Positions 16,676-22,964 of a stretch of DNA of 30,189 bases are shown piece by piece (within the stretch, counting starts at the first letter, position 1; each line of letters opens with the position of its first letter). The stretch comes from a virus. The DNA is taken from positions 1 to 30,189 of the IMG/VR virus record IMGVR_UViG_3300021440_000091; one strand, given 5' to 3'. A program made the position numbers and the translations under genes. The notes under the pieces were generated by a model. The model had not been told where the DNA came from. It saw nothing but the letters and a program-made list of their open reading frames with translations, and searched no databases.

Positions 16676-18509
16676 TAGTCATTGCCTCCAATACGGATAC
16701 GATATGAGAAAGTTGATTTTTAGTGGCTTCAATTTCTAAAGCCATTGTGTCTCTCCAATGAGAAAAATCTTGATCTTCTTTTTGAAGAGCTAGTTTTGCT
16801 TGTTTTTCTTGCCCTTCTATTTGCAATTTAACCATTTCAGGAGAAGGTGCAGGAGGAGCAGTATTTAGCAATTTTTCAGGATCAGGTTGTTCTTGAGCTT
16901 CAACAATACGTCGAATAACTTCTTGTTTGTTTAAATCAGGGCCAGCAATTTGGAGCAACTGAATAAGTTGATCTGCTTTCATTGCTTTTACACTGATAGA
17001 AACTGCATTAGGATCAGCAGCAGGAACAATATCTTTGTAATCTACCATATTATAAGCGGTATCAAACTCAGGATTATCTAAAACTTCTGCAATATCTGTG
17101 CCATTAAGTTTATTAATAGTAAAGATTTTTTGAAATTCTTTATCCATTGCTCGATACACACGCTTATAAATAGCAGTAAATACTTTCATCCCTTGTTCAA
17201 TAGTAGCCATTGTAGTTGTTGCAGGAGTATTTTGTCCGGGCATTTTCCCAACAAAAATCTCAGCAACAGAAGCCACTTCTTTACCAGATTGAACTAATTG
17301 ACCTAACAATTGGAAAAGAACATTACTAGGTTCTTTGGTAGGTAATGGGAACAATCCTTTTTTAATATCATCTACAGTAGTAGAAACAGATTTCCATTCA
17401 CCGGGAGAAAAGCGAGTTTCGCCTTGTTTAATCCGCAAGCCTTTAGATATAAAGCCCCCTTGCATATTAGCAAGAGTACCAGCATCAATTAATTGATTAA
17501 TAACAGTGTTAATAGAATCATTAATAGGGCCAAGTAGTGCGCCAAATCCAATATCGTAAAAACCTCCATCTGGATTAGGAATAAACGAGTATTTTGTAAA
17601 ATATTCTAAAGGTTTAATCTTTAGAATTTTATTTTTTGCATCTACTGTGATACCATCTTTAGCCCATCTAGAAACAATACGAACAACTTTTTTCAAGTTG
17701 TAATCTACCGTAATTACATAAGGCTCTTCATACCCATCTTCATCTAAATCAAGATAAGTATGTTGTTCTAAAAACTCATAAGGGGTAGAATTATCTAAAT
17801 GGCCAGCTTCTGTAAGGTCTAAACGTTCCTTTTTTAACAGTTGAGGGTCACTATTATTCCAATCCAAATCCAAATAAAACCCTGCGTTTACATTTTCAAG
17901 AATTTCATTTTTAGTAATCGAAATAATTTCTGTTTTACGATAACAACGTTCTAAAGAACTAGACCAATAGTTAACTACTAAAGAGCTAGGAAGAATTAAT
18001 TTACTACAAGGTTGCTTAGTATCTTCATCATAATACGTCTTTTTAAACGTAGTACCGACAATAGCCAAAAGCATTAGATTTTTATCTTGCTCTTCTTCCC
18101 AATCTTGCATTTCATTAAAGATTTGATAACTCATGTGTGTGGAAATAGCATCCACAAACTTCATTTTTTCTTCTTTAATGGGTAGTCCGACAGCCTTTGC
18201 TTTAACAATTCGTTGGTCAGAAGGTACTAATGTAGGGTAAGCTCTTGCAGAAAATTGCATTGCCGCTGTAGTAAGCAATGGAAATTTAATATTAGAGGCA
18301 TTAGGCCAAGGAAAATTCTTCTTTTCTTGGATTTGAAGAGCTAGTTTTAAATAGTCTTCATGCTTATCTCTCCATTCTGTACAAGAATCAAGGTCTAATT
18401 CAAAACCATCTAAAACTTGTTTAGCAATAAAATCTAAATCAGAGTCTTCCAAACTCAAAGCAATATTTTTTTGGTAGATAAGGTCTTGTGTGGCTATCTT
18501 TGTCTTCAT
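16617..18509 (-). CDS. Portal protein (P22-like family)
   Basis: A 630-residue protein with segments typical of this portal family. These are FPWPNASNIKFPLLTTAAMQF near residue 70, a helical stem region around residues 330-400 with IGFGALLGPINDSINTVINQL, and a C-terminal helical barrel rich in Gln and Glu (residues about 560-615). Portals form the dodecameric ring through which DNA enters and leaves, and bind terminase and the gp4-like adaptor. It lies directly after the large terminase gene (TAA then ATG), the common head-gene order. RBS AGGA, 6 nt spacing. No Mu-type fusion or protease is seen. Confidence 0.85.
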   Translation of the reverse strand: MKTKIATQDLIYQKNIALSLEDSDLDFIAKQVLDGFELDLDSCTEWRDKHEDYLKLALQIQEKKNFPWPNASNIKFPLLTTAAMQFSARAYPTLVPSDQRIVKAKAVGLPIKEEKMKFVDAISTHMSYQIFNEMQDWEEEQDKNLMLLAIVGTTFKKTYYDEDTKQPCSKLILPSSLVVNYWSSSLERCYRKTEIISITKNEILENVNAGFYLDLDWNNSDPQLLKKERLDLTEAGHLDNSTPYEFLEQHTYLDLDEDGYEEPYVITVDYNLKKVVRIVSRWAKDGITVDAKNKILKIKPLEYFTKYSFIPNPDGGFYDIGFGALLGPINDSINTVINQLIDAGTLANMQGGFISKGLRIKQGETRFSPGEWKSVSTTVDDIKKGLFPLPTKEPSNVLFQLLGQLVQSGKEVASVAEIFVGKMPGQNTPATTTMATIEQGMKVFTAIYKRVYRAMDKEFQKIFTINKLNGTDIAEVLDNPEFDTAYNMVDYKDIVPAADPNAVSISVKAMKADQLIQLLQIAGPDLNKQEVIRRIVEAQEQPDPEKLLNTAPPAPSPEMVKLQIEGQEKQAKLALQKEDQDFSHWRDTMALEIEATKNQLSHIVSVLEAMTNAQTANSRVDAQRNNTGSA

Positions 18510-20027
18510 TTAGTATCCTGTAATTTCTGATCTACCAGAAGAGTAGTCCAAAGTTTCTAGATATTCTTCATAATCTTCCTCTTCTTCCACTTCTTTTTTG
18601 GAAGAACCTTCTTGAAGTTTATCAATAATCAAACCAATATAAGAAAGAGCATCTACTTGGTCATCGTGTTTTCCACGAGGAAACAATAAACATTCTTCTT
18701 CTAAATTAAAGTAATTGTCATCCCGTTTATCAAATTTAATCCCACCAGCTCGCATTCTAGCTTGTATAGAACGTGCTCTAGTTACTTTGTCAGAACTAGG
18801 AGAAATGGGAAGTAAATTTAAAAACGTATTTGTTTCTAACATTTGTTGACGTAAAAAAGGTCCAATTGCTTTTTCAATTTGGCCTTTTTCAATAGATATT
18901 GCTGTAGGATTGTACACTCGTTGCAATCCAAGAAGAGTGGTTACAATTTGTTGAGAGTCCATTCGTTCTCGTATAGTTTTAATAATGTACAGCATACCTG
19001 TTTCATCCATTGCAGCAACCACAAATACAGACCAGTCTGCTGTGTCTTTAGTAGACACGGCTAAATCTGTACCAATATAAAAATTGTAATATTTCTTCCA
19101 ATTTTGTTGGTTAAAGTTTTTAATGTCTATTTCAGAAAGCTCTTTAAAATCGGACCTTCTAAAATAAGAAACAGACTCGTCAATAGGAATATTTAAGTAT
19201 TCTTGCGAATAACCATCAGGCATCCCTTGGTCAATATATTCAGCACGTTTATTAATAAAGTACTCTTTAGTATACCTTTGGGGCCACAAAAGAGCACTAA
19301 AATCAGGGTTATGTGCTTTATATTTTACTGAGAGCCATTTGGCTTTTTTGTTTGTATTATATGTTTTAAGTTCTGTTTGTTCCGTGTATTTGTCGGACAA
19401 TTTAGGCATAAGGGATTCAAGCAAACTGTCGGAATGGAGAATAGTACCAACATACCGCACAATTCCCCTGTACGATTTACAGGGCAATAACGCTGAATAG
19501 AACCATCTTTTGAATTTAAGGCGGCGTTCTTTGTTAAGTACGATTTCATCATTTTCCAAATCGTCACAGACAATTAAATCTGGTCTACGATTATCCCATT
19601 TTAAACCACGAACCTTTTGCTCAGAACCTTTGGCAGAAATCCGAAATTCCCACCCATCTTCACATAAAACAATTACATCATCTTCGGTTTCTTTTGTAAA
19701 CCCTTTAATTTTAAATAGATTACGTAATTGTTCATTTTCAGCCAATTCCTTTTTAATATCCCCAAGGAACTGTACTGCTTGTGAAATAGTGTCTGAAACA
19801 ATTAACACATACTGCCGTTCACGAAAACAAACAGCAGCTAAAGTATAAGTGTGTGATAAAGCAGTTGTTTTAGCATGTCCACGAGGAGCAGCAATAGCTA
19901 CTTGCTCATGCAAACTACAAAAATATGTCCACCATTCATAGTGGCATTCTGGAGATTCAACTGCACCATCAAAGTTCTTTTGTAGGAGAGAACTAGCAAA
20001 ACCTTGAATTACATCTGCTGTAAGCAT
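18510..20027 (-). CDS. terL: Terminase large subunit
   Basis: A 505-residue packaging motor with both expected domains. The ATPase has a Walker A-type loop APRGHAKTT (residues 47-55) and a Walker B segment LIVCDD (151-156) with the catalytic Glu at 159. The RNase H-like nuclease has Asp321 in FYIGTDLAVS, Glu380 in ISIEKG and the acidic pair in HDDQVDA (455-459). It cuts concatemers and pumps DNA into the portal. The start is unusual: there is no good RBS close to the ATG, and the tRNA-Trp gene ends only 5 nt upstream, so the leader is formed by tRNA sequence. Small terminase lies upstream but is separated by two HNH genes, a lysine-rich ORF and the tRNA. Confidence 0.95.
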   Translation of the reverse strand: MLTADVIQGFASSLLQKNFDGAVESPECHYEWWTYFCSLHEQVAIAAPRGHAKTTALSHTYTLAAVCFRERQYVLIVSDTISQAVQFLGDIKKELAENEQLRNLFKIKGFTKETEDDVIVLCEDGWEFRISAKGSEQKVRGLKWDNRRPDLIVCDDLENDEIVLNKERRLKFKRWFYSALLPCKSYRGIVRYVGTILHSDSLLESLMPKLSDKYTEQTELKTYNTNKKAKWLSVKYKAHNPDFSALLWPQRYTKEYFINKRAEYIDQGMPDGYSQEYLNIPIDESVSYFRRSDFKELSEIDIKNFNQQNWKKYYNFYIGTDLAVSTKDTADWSVFVVAAMDETGMLYIIKTIRERMDSQQIVTTLLGLQRVYNPTAISIEKGQIEKAIGPFLRQQMLETNTFLNLLPISPSSDKVTRARSIQARMRAGGIKFDKRDDNYFNLEEECLLFPRGKHDDQVDALSYIGLIIDKLQEGSSKKEVEEEEDYEEYLETLDYSSGRSEITGY

Positions 20028-20032
20028 TTTAT

Positions 20033-20106
20033 TGGCAAACCCTTAAGGAATCGAACCTCAACCAAAAATTTTGGAGATTTTTGTGCTACCACTACACCAA
20101 GGGTCT
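20033..20106 (-). tRNA. trnW: tRNA-Trp (CCA anticodon)
   Basis: I folded this by hand on the minus strand. Acceptor AGACCCT/AGGGTTT (one G-T pair), D-stem GTGT/GCAC, anticodon stem AAAAT/ATTTT with loop CTCCAAA (anticodon CCA, reads UGG), a 4-nt variable region, T-stem TGAGG/CCTTA with loop TTCGATT, discriminator G and an encoded CCA end. The anticodon loop and the G73 discriminator match E. coli tRNA-Trp. The anticodon stem is all A-T and the T-stem has a G-T pair, so it is weaker than a host tRNA but complete. It lies inside the late operon, 5 nt before terL, so it should be released by processing of the operon transcript. Confidence 0.9.
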
Positions 20107-20123
20107 AATAAAGGTTATTAAAT

Positions 20124-20258
20124 TTATTTAGATTTCTTTTTCATTTGCTTTTTATCAAAAGCAATTTCTTTTTTAGAACCTTCCTTCATCCCCTTTTTTT
20201 CTTTATCTTTAGGGGATTTTTCAAAAATTTTCTTTGAATTATGTTTACGAGTAGCCAT
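20124..20258 (-). CDS. Lysine-rich mini-protein, 44 residues
   Basis: An ATG at 20258 overlaps the stop of the upstream HNH gene (TAATG), the coupling used across this operon. The product begins MATRKHNSKKIFEKSPKDKE and ends KKQMKKKSK; more than a third of residues are Lys. There is no hydrophobic core, so it is probably disordered and able to bind nucleic acid. It ends 18 nt before the tRNA-Trp gene. Function unknown; possible roles are DNA binding or a by-product of an AT-rich spacer. The coupling favours a real gene. Confidence 0.45.
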   Translation of the reverse strand: MATRKHNSKKIFEKSPKDKEKKGMKEGSKKEIAFDKKQMKKKSK

Positions 20259-20560
20259 TACTTACGTTCCTTTTTGGAAGTTTGAGATTTAAGAGAGCCG
20301 TTTTTATTCCGGCTAAAGCTTCTATTTTGACTAGCAGGAACTGCACGAAGGTTAGATTTAGTAGTAGAACCACCTTTAGACATAGGTGTTTTATGGTCTA
20401 CATCTAATCCATCACCTTTATGGACTTTCCCCTCTTTCTCCAGAATCGACCTCGCTTTGTTCCTCTCCGCCCGATCCTTCAACCTCTTCCCATTCTGATG
20501 GCTGTGATCCCACGCCTTCTCCTTCTGGTAGTCCCGTTTCCCATTTTTCATAAAAGGCAT
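20258..20560 (-). CDS. Small HNH endonuclease, possibly packaging-linked
   Basis: A 100-residue basic protein (MPFMKNGKRDYQKEKAW...) with an HNH core. D55-H56 is in LDVDHKTPMSKGG, N70 in KSNLRAV and N79 in ASQNRSF. This short form is frequent next to phage terminase genes, where HNH proteins can assist the terminase nuclease at cohesive-end or concatemer cutting; it could equally be a homing enzyme. The first 143 nt overlap the upstream HNH gene in another frame. GGAG stands 7 nt before the ATG. The N-terminal half (about 20430-20545) is clearly richer in G+C than its AT-rich surroundings and than its own C-terminal half, a sign of mosaic origin. Confidence 0.8.
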   Translation of the reverse strand: MPFMKNGKRDYQKEKAWDHSHQNGKRLKDRAERNKARSILEKEGKVHKGDGLDVDHKTPMSKGGSTTKSNLRAVPASQNRSFSRNKNGSLKSQTSKKERK

Positions 20561-20942
20561 TTGATTTCTCCAAATTTAATTTTGCTGGAATAACTTGGAG
20601 ATTATTCCAAATATGTAACCCACAAACATGTCTATGTTTTAATGGAATAATATGATCTACATGCCAAATTATTCCGGTTAACTGATTACGTAATTTTCTA
20701 AGGGCATGAGCTTCTTTAAAAACTAAAGTACTTAGCTCATCTGTAAAGCGTGCATGTTTAGCGCGAGTTGCTCGTAGATTTGCCTTTTCTCGATAAAGTT
20801 GTTTACGTTGTTCTTCAGTTCGAGGAGTCCTCACCAAGACCCCTACTTTCTTTAAATAGTACTTCTTGTTCTTTTCCCTCATGTATGCCAGTTGTTCTGG
20901 ACGAGTCAGATTCTTGTACGACACGTTCTTCATAAATGGCAT
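20418..20942 (-). CDS. HNH endonuclease, probable homing enzyme, with overprinted C-terminus
   Basis: A 174-residue protein with the motif HVDH (94-97) in IIWHVDHIIPLKH, NNLQ at 113-116 and a later Asn at 123, the ββα-metal HNH core common to free-standing homing endonucleases. The N-terminal part (RPEQLAYMREKNKKYYLKK) is basic. From residue about 135 the protein becomes a Glu/Gly/Ser-rich tail that is simply the shifted reading of the next HNH gene, so it is probably not part of the original fold. Its first six residues (MPFMKN) are identical to those of the next HNH protein, and its start lies 128 nt inside terS. This looks like an insertion between terS and the next gene. Confidence 0.75.
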   Translation of the reverse strand: MPFMKNVSYKNLTRPEQLAYMREKNKKYYLKKVGVLVRTPRTEEQRKQLYREKANLRATRAKHARFTDELSTLVFKEAHALRKLRNQLTGIIWHVDHIIPLKHRHVCGLHIWNNLQVIPAKLNLEKSNAFYEKWETGLPEGEGVGSQPSEWEEVEGSGGEEQSEVDSGERGESP

Positions 20943-21507
20943 CGTTAGTTACCTCTTTAAACTCAATGTCAATTGCTTCCGATTTGTTGGGTTTATTAGC
21001 CCATTTAGCAAATTCTTGTGCAAGTGTTTTTAATTGTTCAGTTACAGAAACCTGACTAGTTTCTTTCTTTTCAGTGATGCCATCACGAATTAACTCACGC
21101 TTAGTCAGCAATTCTTTTGAGGCACTTACAGCATCCCGCATTGAAATAGGCTTTCTTTTTACTTTTCCAGTTTTCTGGTCATAAAAGAAATCTCCATTTT
21201 CTAACCTGTCCATAACCGCATCCAGCGATTTATCAACAATCTTGGTTAGTTTATTATCCATTTCAATGTTTTGAGTGGCACGAATTTCATTTTCAAAATC
21301 CTTCCACCACGGCTGGAGTTTCCATTGTCTTAACAATGCATAGTCAATTCCAGTAATTCCTGAAACCAACTTCATGTTTCCAATAGTTAAGTACTGGACA
21401 ACAGCTTCCAGCTTTTTTTCAGTTGGCCACGTATGATTCTTTTTGTGACCTTTGGCAAGATTTTTGAGCTTTAAGCCGTTCAATTGCTTGTTCAAGAGTT
21501 GCGACAT
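20815..21507 (-). CDS. terS: Terminase small subunit
   Basis: A 230-residue protein with a helix-turn-helix-like N-terminal part (residues about 28-62: EKKLEAVVQYL, SGITGIDYALLRQW) that would recognise the packaging site. A helical oligomerisation part follows with NKLTKIVDKSLDAVMDRLENG and KVKRKPISMRDAVSASKELL. These segments are typical of a small-terminase family found with this portal and TerL type. The last about 40 residues are low in conserved look and are encoded where the inserted HNH gene begins, so the natural C-terminus may have been changed. The start lies 89 nt inside the upstream signal-peptide gene and has only a weak RBS, suggesting coupled translation. Confidence 0.75.
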   Translation of the reverse strand: MSQLLNKQLNGLKLKNLAKGHKKNHTWPTEKKLEAVVQYLTIGNMKLVSGITGIDYALLRQWKLQPWWKDFENEIRATQNIEMDNKLTKIVDKSLDAVMDRLENGDFFYDQKTGKVKRKPISMRDAVSASKELLTKRELIRDGITEKKETSQVSVTEQLKTLAQEFAKWANKPNKSEAIDIEFKEVTNDAIYEERVVQESDSSRTTGIHEGKEQEVLFKESRGLGEDSSN

Positions 21508-21640
21508 ATTTCAGTAAAGCCTCGAATTGTTCGGTAGACAGTATGGTTACAGGAACCTGAGTTTGCACAATATCTTGTGCTTTTGCAGGATAAGATACAA
21601 GTAGCATAGCTACTGTAAGCAGGATAAGTATATATTTCAT
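21419..21640 (-). CDS. Small exported protein at the head of the late operon
   Basis: A 73-residue protein with a clear Sec signal peptide: MK, an apolar core ILILLTVAMLLVS and a cleavage site PAKA/QD after residue 21. The mature 52 residues contain a helix (STEQFEALLKYVATLEQAIERLKAQK) that looks like coiled coil. AGGAG stands 6 nt before the ATG. It is the first gene after the leftward promoter and overlaps terS by 89 nt. There is no lipobox, although a Cys sits late in the sequence. A periplasmic function such as exclusion or lysis control is possible, but I do not recognise it. Confidence 0.6.
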   Translation of the reverse strand: MKYILILLTVAMLLVSYPAKAQDIVQTQVPVTILSTEQFEALLKYVATLEQAIERLKAQKSCQRSQKESYVAN

Positions 21641-21691
21641 GGTATTCTCCTAGTTGCGGAGAGTATGTAATACTCGCAGCATATACTATAT

Positions 21692-21720
21692 ATTATATCA
21701 TAAATAAAATAAAAAGTCAA
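21692..21720 (-). promoter_or_regulatory. Leftward sigma70 promoter for the late operon
   Basis: On the minus strand TTGACT and TATAAT are separated by exactly 17 nt, one mismatch from full consensus. Transcription would start near 21685, and the 45-nt leader contains a small hairpin (GAGTA/TACTC) before the RBS of the exported-protein gene. It should be read by host RNA polymerase. The sequence around the -10 (TTATGATATAATATA) is shared with the promoter of the HNH gene at 27268-27296. Confidence 0.8.
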
Positions 21721-21767
21721 TAGTTTTATTAATTATTTTAAAAATATTTTATTATCTATTGACTTTT
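21712..21767. repeat. 12-bp inverted repeat carrying back-to-back -35 boxes
   Basis: AAAAGTCAATAG (21712-21723) is the exact reverse complement of CTATTGACTTTT (21756-21767). Each arm holds TTGACT, one facing left (the late promoter) and one facing right. The rightward box has only a poor partner (TATAAT after 15 nt at 21780-21785). The repeat could let one regulator control both directions. Confidence 0.6.
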
Positions 21768-21779
21768 AATATAATATAG

Positions 21780-21881
21780 TATAATTAATATAATATATAT
21801 ATATATATTAATATAATATATATTATTAATATTATATATTATAATATATATTAATAATATAATATAATATAATATAATAAT
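21780..21881. repeat. 102-bp pure A/T tract of TA/TAATA repeats
   Basis: Every base from 21780 to 21881 is A or T, mostly runs of TA, TAATA and ATTAATA that are self-complementary. Such DNA melts or extrudes cruciforms easily and is a good candidate for a DNA-unwinding element, given the DnaA boxes about 400 bp to the right. It is also a likely site of length variation or assembly error. Confidence 0.8.
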
Positions 21882-22113
21882 GGCACACCTAATGGTATGC
21901 CGTGGGAGCGTCAGCGACCTAGACTATAATTAATAAATAATAACCCCCTCCCTATAAACTAAATAAATACACCCTTTTATTTTTAACCTACAAAAATTAA
22001 TCAAGTATGGTAATCCAAGTTTCTAAGCCAACAGCTTTTCCCCCTCCCCCCCATCATTTTAAAGATTTCTGCCTGAAATTATATAAGGGTTTTCCCCTAT
22101 TGACAAATTATTT

Positions 22114-22131
22114 TTTGATATCCCTATCAAA
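22114..22131. repeat. Perfect palindrome, possible operator
   Basis: TTTGATA, four bases, TATCAAA: a perfect 7-bp dyad. A TTGACA box stands just before it at 22100-22105, although no good -10 follows. This resembles an operator placed on a promoter spacer. Confidence 0.45.
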
Positions 22132-22199
22132 TATTTATTTAATGTTTTAAATCCTCCTTCAATATCAATAGCTTACGACTATCCTCCCTGCTATTCCAC

Positions 22200-22215
22200 G
22201 TTAGTATTTACTAAC
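22200..22215. repeat. Perfect 16-bp palindrome GTTAGTA-TT-TACTAAC
   Basis: A perfect 7-bp dyad with a 2-bp centre in the non-coding region, about 50 bp before the first DnaA box. Its symmetry and size fit a dimeric repressor or initiator site. Confidence 0.45.
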
Positions 22216-22266
22216 ATATTCCCCCCATCATTGGCACAATTCTTGCTAGGGAAAATCCCCTGTCTT

Positions 22267-22320
22267 TGTGGATAACTTGTGAACAACCCCTGTGAATAAC
22301 TCATTTTCGGCTGTGGATAA
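22267..22320. other. Three DnaA boxes, candidate replication origin
   Basis: TGTGGATAA at 22267-22275, TGTGAATAA at 22291-22299 and TGTGGATAA at 22312-22320 are, read on the minus strand, TTATCCACA, TTATTCACA and TTATCCACA. All match the bacterial consensus TTATNCACA. They share one orientation and are 24 and 21 bp apart, about two helical turns. With the adjacent A/T tract and palindromes this is the normal build of an origin opened by host DnaA. Confidence 0.65.
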
Positions 22321-22524
22321 CCGCATTTCACATTATGAGGAATGCCCTAGGTGACGTCAAAACTTTTTTCTAGGGGTAAGGTATGTCCCAAAATTGTCGA
22401 GCTTTCTAGGAGGGTTTTAACGCATTCTAGCGGTATGTATGGAAACACAGTATTACCCCATTTTCAGGGGCTGGCACGATATTTGCTATTCGCGCGCGGG
22501 CGCGTATTTGATATTTGTTTGCCA

Positions 22525-22554
22525 TTGAATGACCGACCATTCCCATGATGTAAT
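22525..22554 (+). promoter_or_regulatory. Possible rightward promoter
   Basis: TTGAAT (22525-22530) and TGTAAT (22549-22554) are 18 nt apart, the same spacing and -10 hexamer as the two promoter modules just downstream. It lacks their inverted repeat. It would read into the 56-residue gene at 22670. Confidence 0.4.
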
Positions 22555-22566
22555 ACTAAAGTACTC

Positions 22567-22609
22567 AATAACCCTATGCTTTACTTGGGTATTAGTTTTG
22601 TGGTGTAAT
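22567..22609 (+). promoter_or_regulatory. Rightward promoter/operator module A
   Basis: TTTACT (22580-22585), 18 nt, then an extended -10 TGGTGTAAT (22601-22609). An imperfect inverted repeat AATAACCC...GGGTATT surrounds the -35 box. The same layout recurs as module B at 22865. The gene at 22670 starts 60 nt downstream of the -10. Confidence 0.6.
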
Positions 22610-22669
22610 TCGGTTTCCTAGATTTTTATCTAGTGAATAGTTCATTTAACAGTTTTTAAAGGATGCATT

Positions 22670-22840
22670 GTGAAAACCTCTGAAAAAGCTATGCGACAAG
22701 CTAGCATTCTTAATGTTCTTTTCAGTGAAGCAAAATTTATGGGGCTTTGTGTCAACACAAAGAAAGTCACCCAAAAAGAACTGCAAGAATTGAAAATGCT
22801 TGCTTATGAGATAATCTACGCGAAGGACAAGCAAAAGTAA
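22670..22840 (+). CDS. Small helical protein, 56 residues (GTG start)
   Basis: AAAGGA stands 6 nt before a GTG start. The product (MKTSEKAMRQASILNVLFSE...TQKELQELKMLAYEIIYAKDKQK) is short, charged and helical, with a central Cys. I do not recognise it. It lies between two related promoter/operator modules, which suggests tight control and a regulatory or early take-over role. The opposite-strand open frame over the same bases is rejected as a shadow because it has no RBS and no coding context. Confidence 0.65.
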   Translation: MKTSEKAMRQASILNVLFSEAKFMGLCVNTKKVTQKELQELKMLAYEIIYAKDKQK

Positions 22841-22864
22841 TTGTTGTTTTTACACAACATCTTG

Positions 22865-22907
22865 AATAACCCTACACTTGACAGGGTTATTTGAAATGTG
22901 GTGTAAT
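22865..22907 (+). promoter_or_regulatory. Rightward promoter/operator module B
   Basis: Consensus TTGACA (22878-22883), 18 nt, then an extended -10 TGGTGTAAT (TGTAAT at 22902-22907). A perfect 9-bp inverted repeat AATAACCCT/AGGGTTATT (22865-22873 and 22883-22891) encloses the -35 box in its 9-nt centre. No T-run follows, so it is more likely an operator than a terminator. It drives the 236-residue gene at 22965. Confidence 0.75.
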
Positions 22908-22964
22908 GTGTTTCCGGGTTAGTTAAATGCCCTTCTCATTTAACATTTTAAATGGAGTTTGAAA

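Larger units (their letters stand above)
21641..22669. other. Divergent non-coding control region (about 1 kb)
   Basis: No convincing gene is seen between the leftward late operon and the first rightward gene. From left to right it holds the leftward promoter, an inverted repeat carrying two -35-like boxes, a 102-bp pure A/T tract, an imperfect hairpin near 21883-21902, C-rich tracts, two perfect palindromes, three DnaA boxes, seven CTAG sites (22246-22633), a TGACGTCA palindrome (22352-22359), a GC block CGCGCGCGGGCGCG (22491-22504) and two rightward promoters. An open frame at 22351-22548 lacks an RBS and is rejected. The region is best read as a replication and transcription switch. Confidence 0.7.

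Noticed and set aside
21780-21881. CRISPR array or iteron array
   Set aside because: The tract is simple A/T repeat without unique spacers or defined repeat units; no CRISPR array is seen anywhere in the window.
22351-22548. 65-residue open frame in the control region
   Set aside because: No RBS, starts within a CTAG/TGACGTCA-rich regulatory stretch, and the product has no plausible composition pattern.
22646-22834. 62-residue open frame on the minus strand
   Set aside because: It is antisense to the 56-residue gene that has a good RBS and start; no minus-strand signals are seen.
22865-22891. AATAACCCT/AGGGTTATT hairpin as terminator of the 56-residue gene
   Set aside because: No T-run follows and the loop contains a consensus -35 box with a matching -10, so an operator is more likely.
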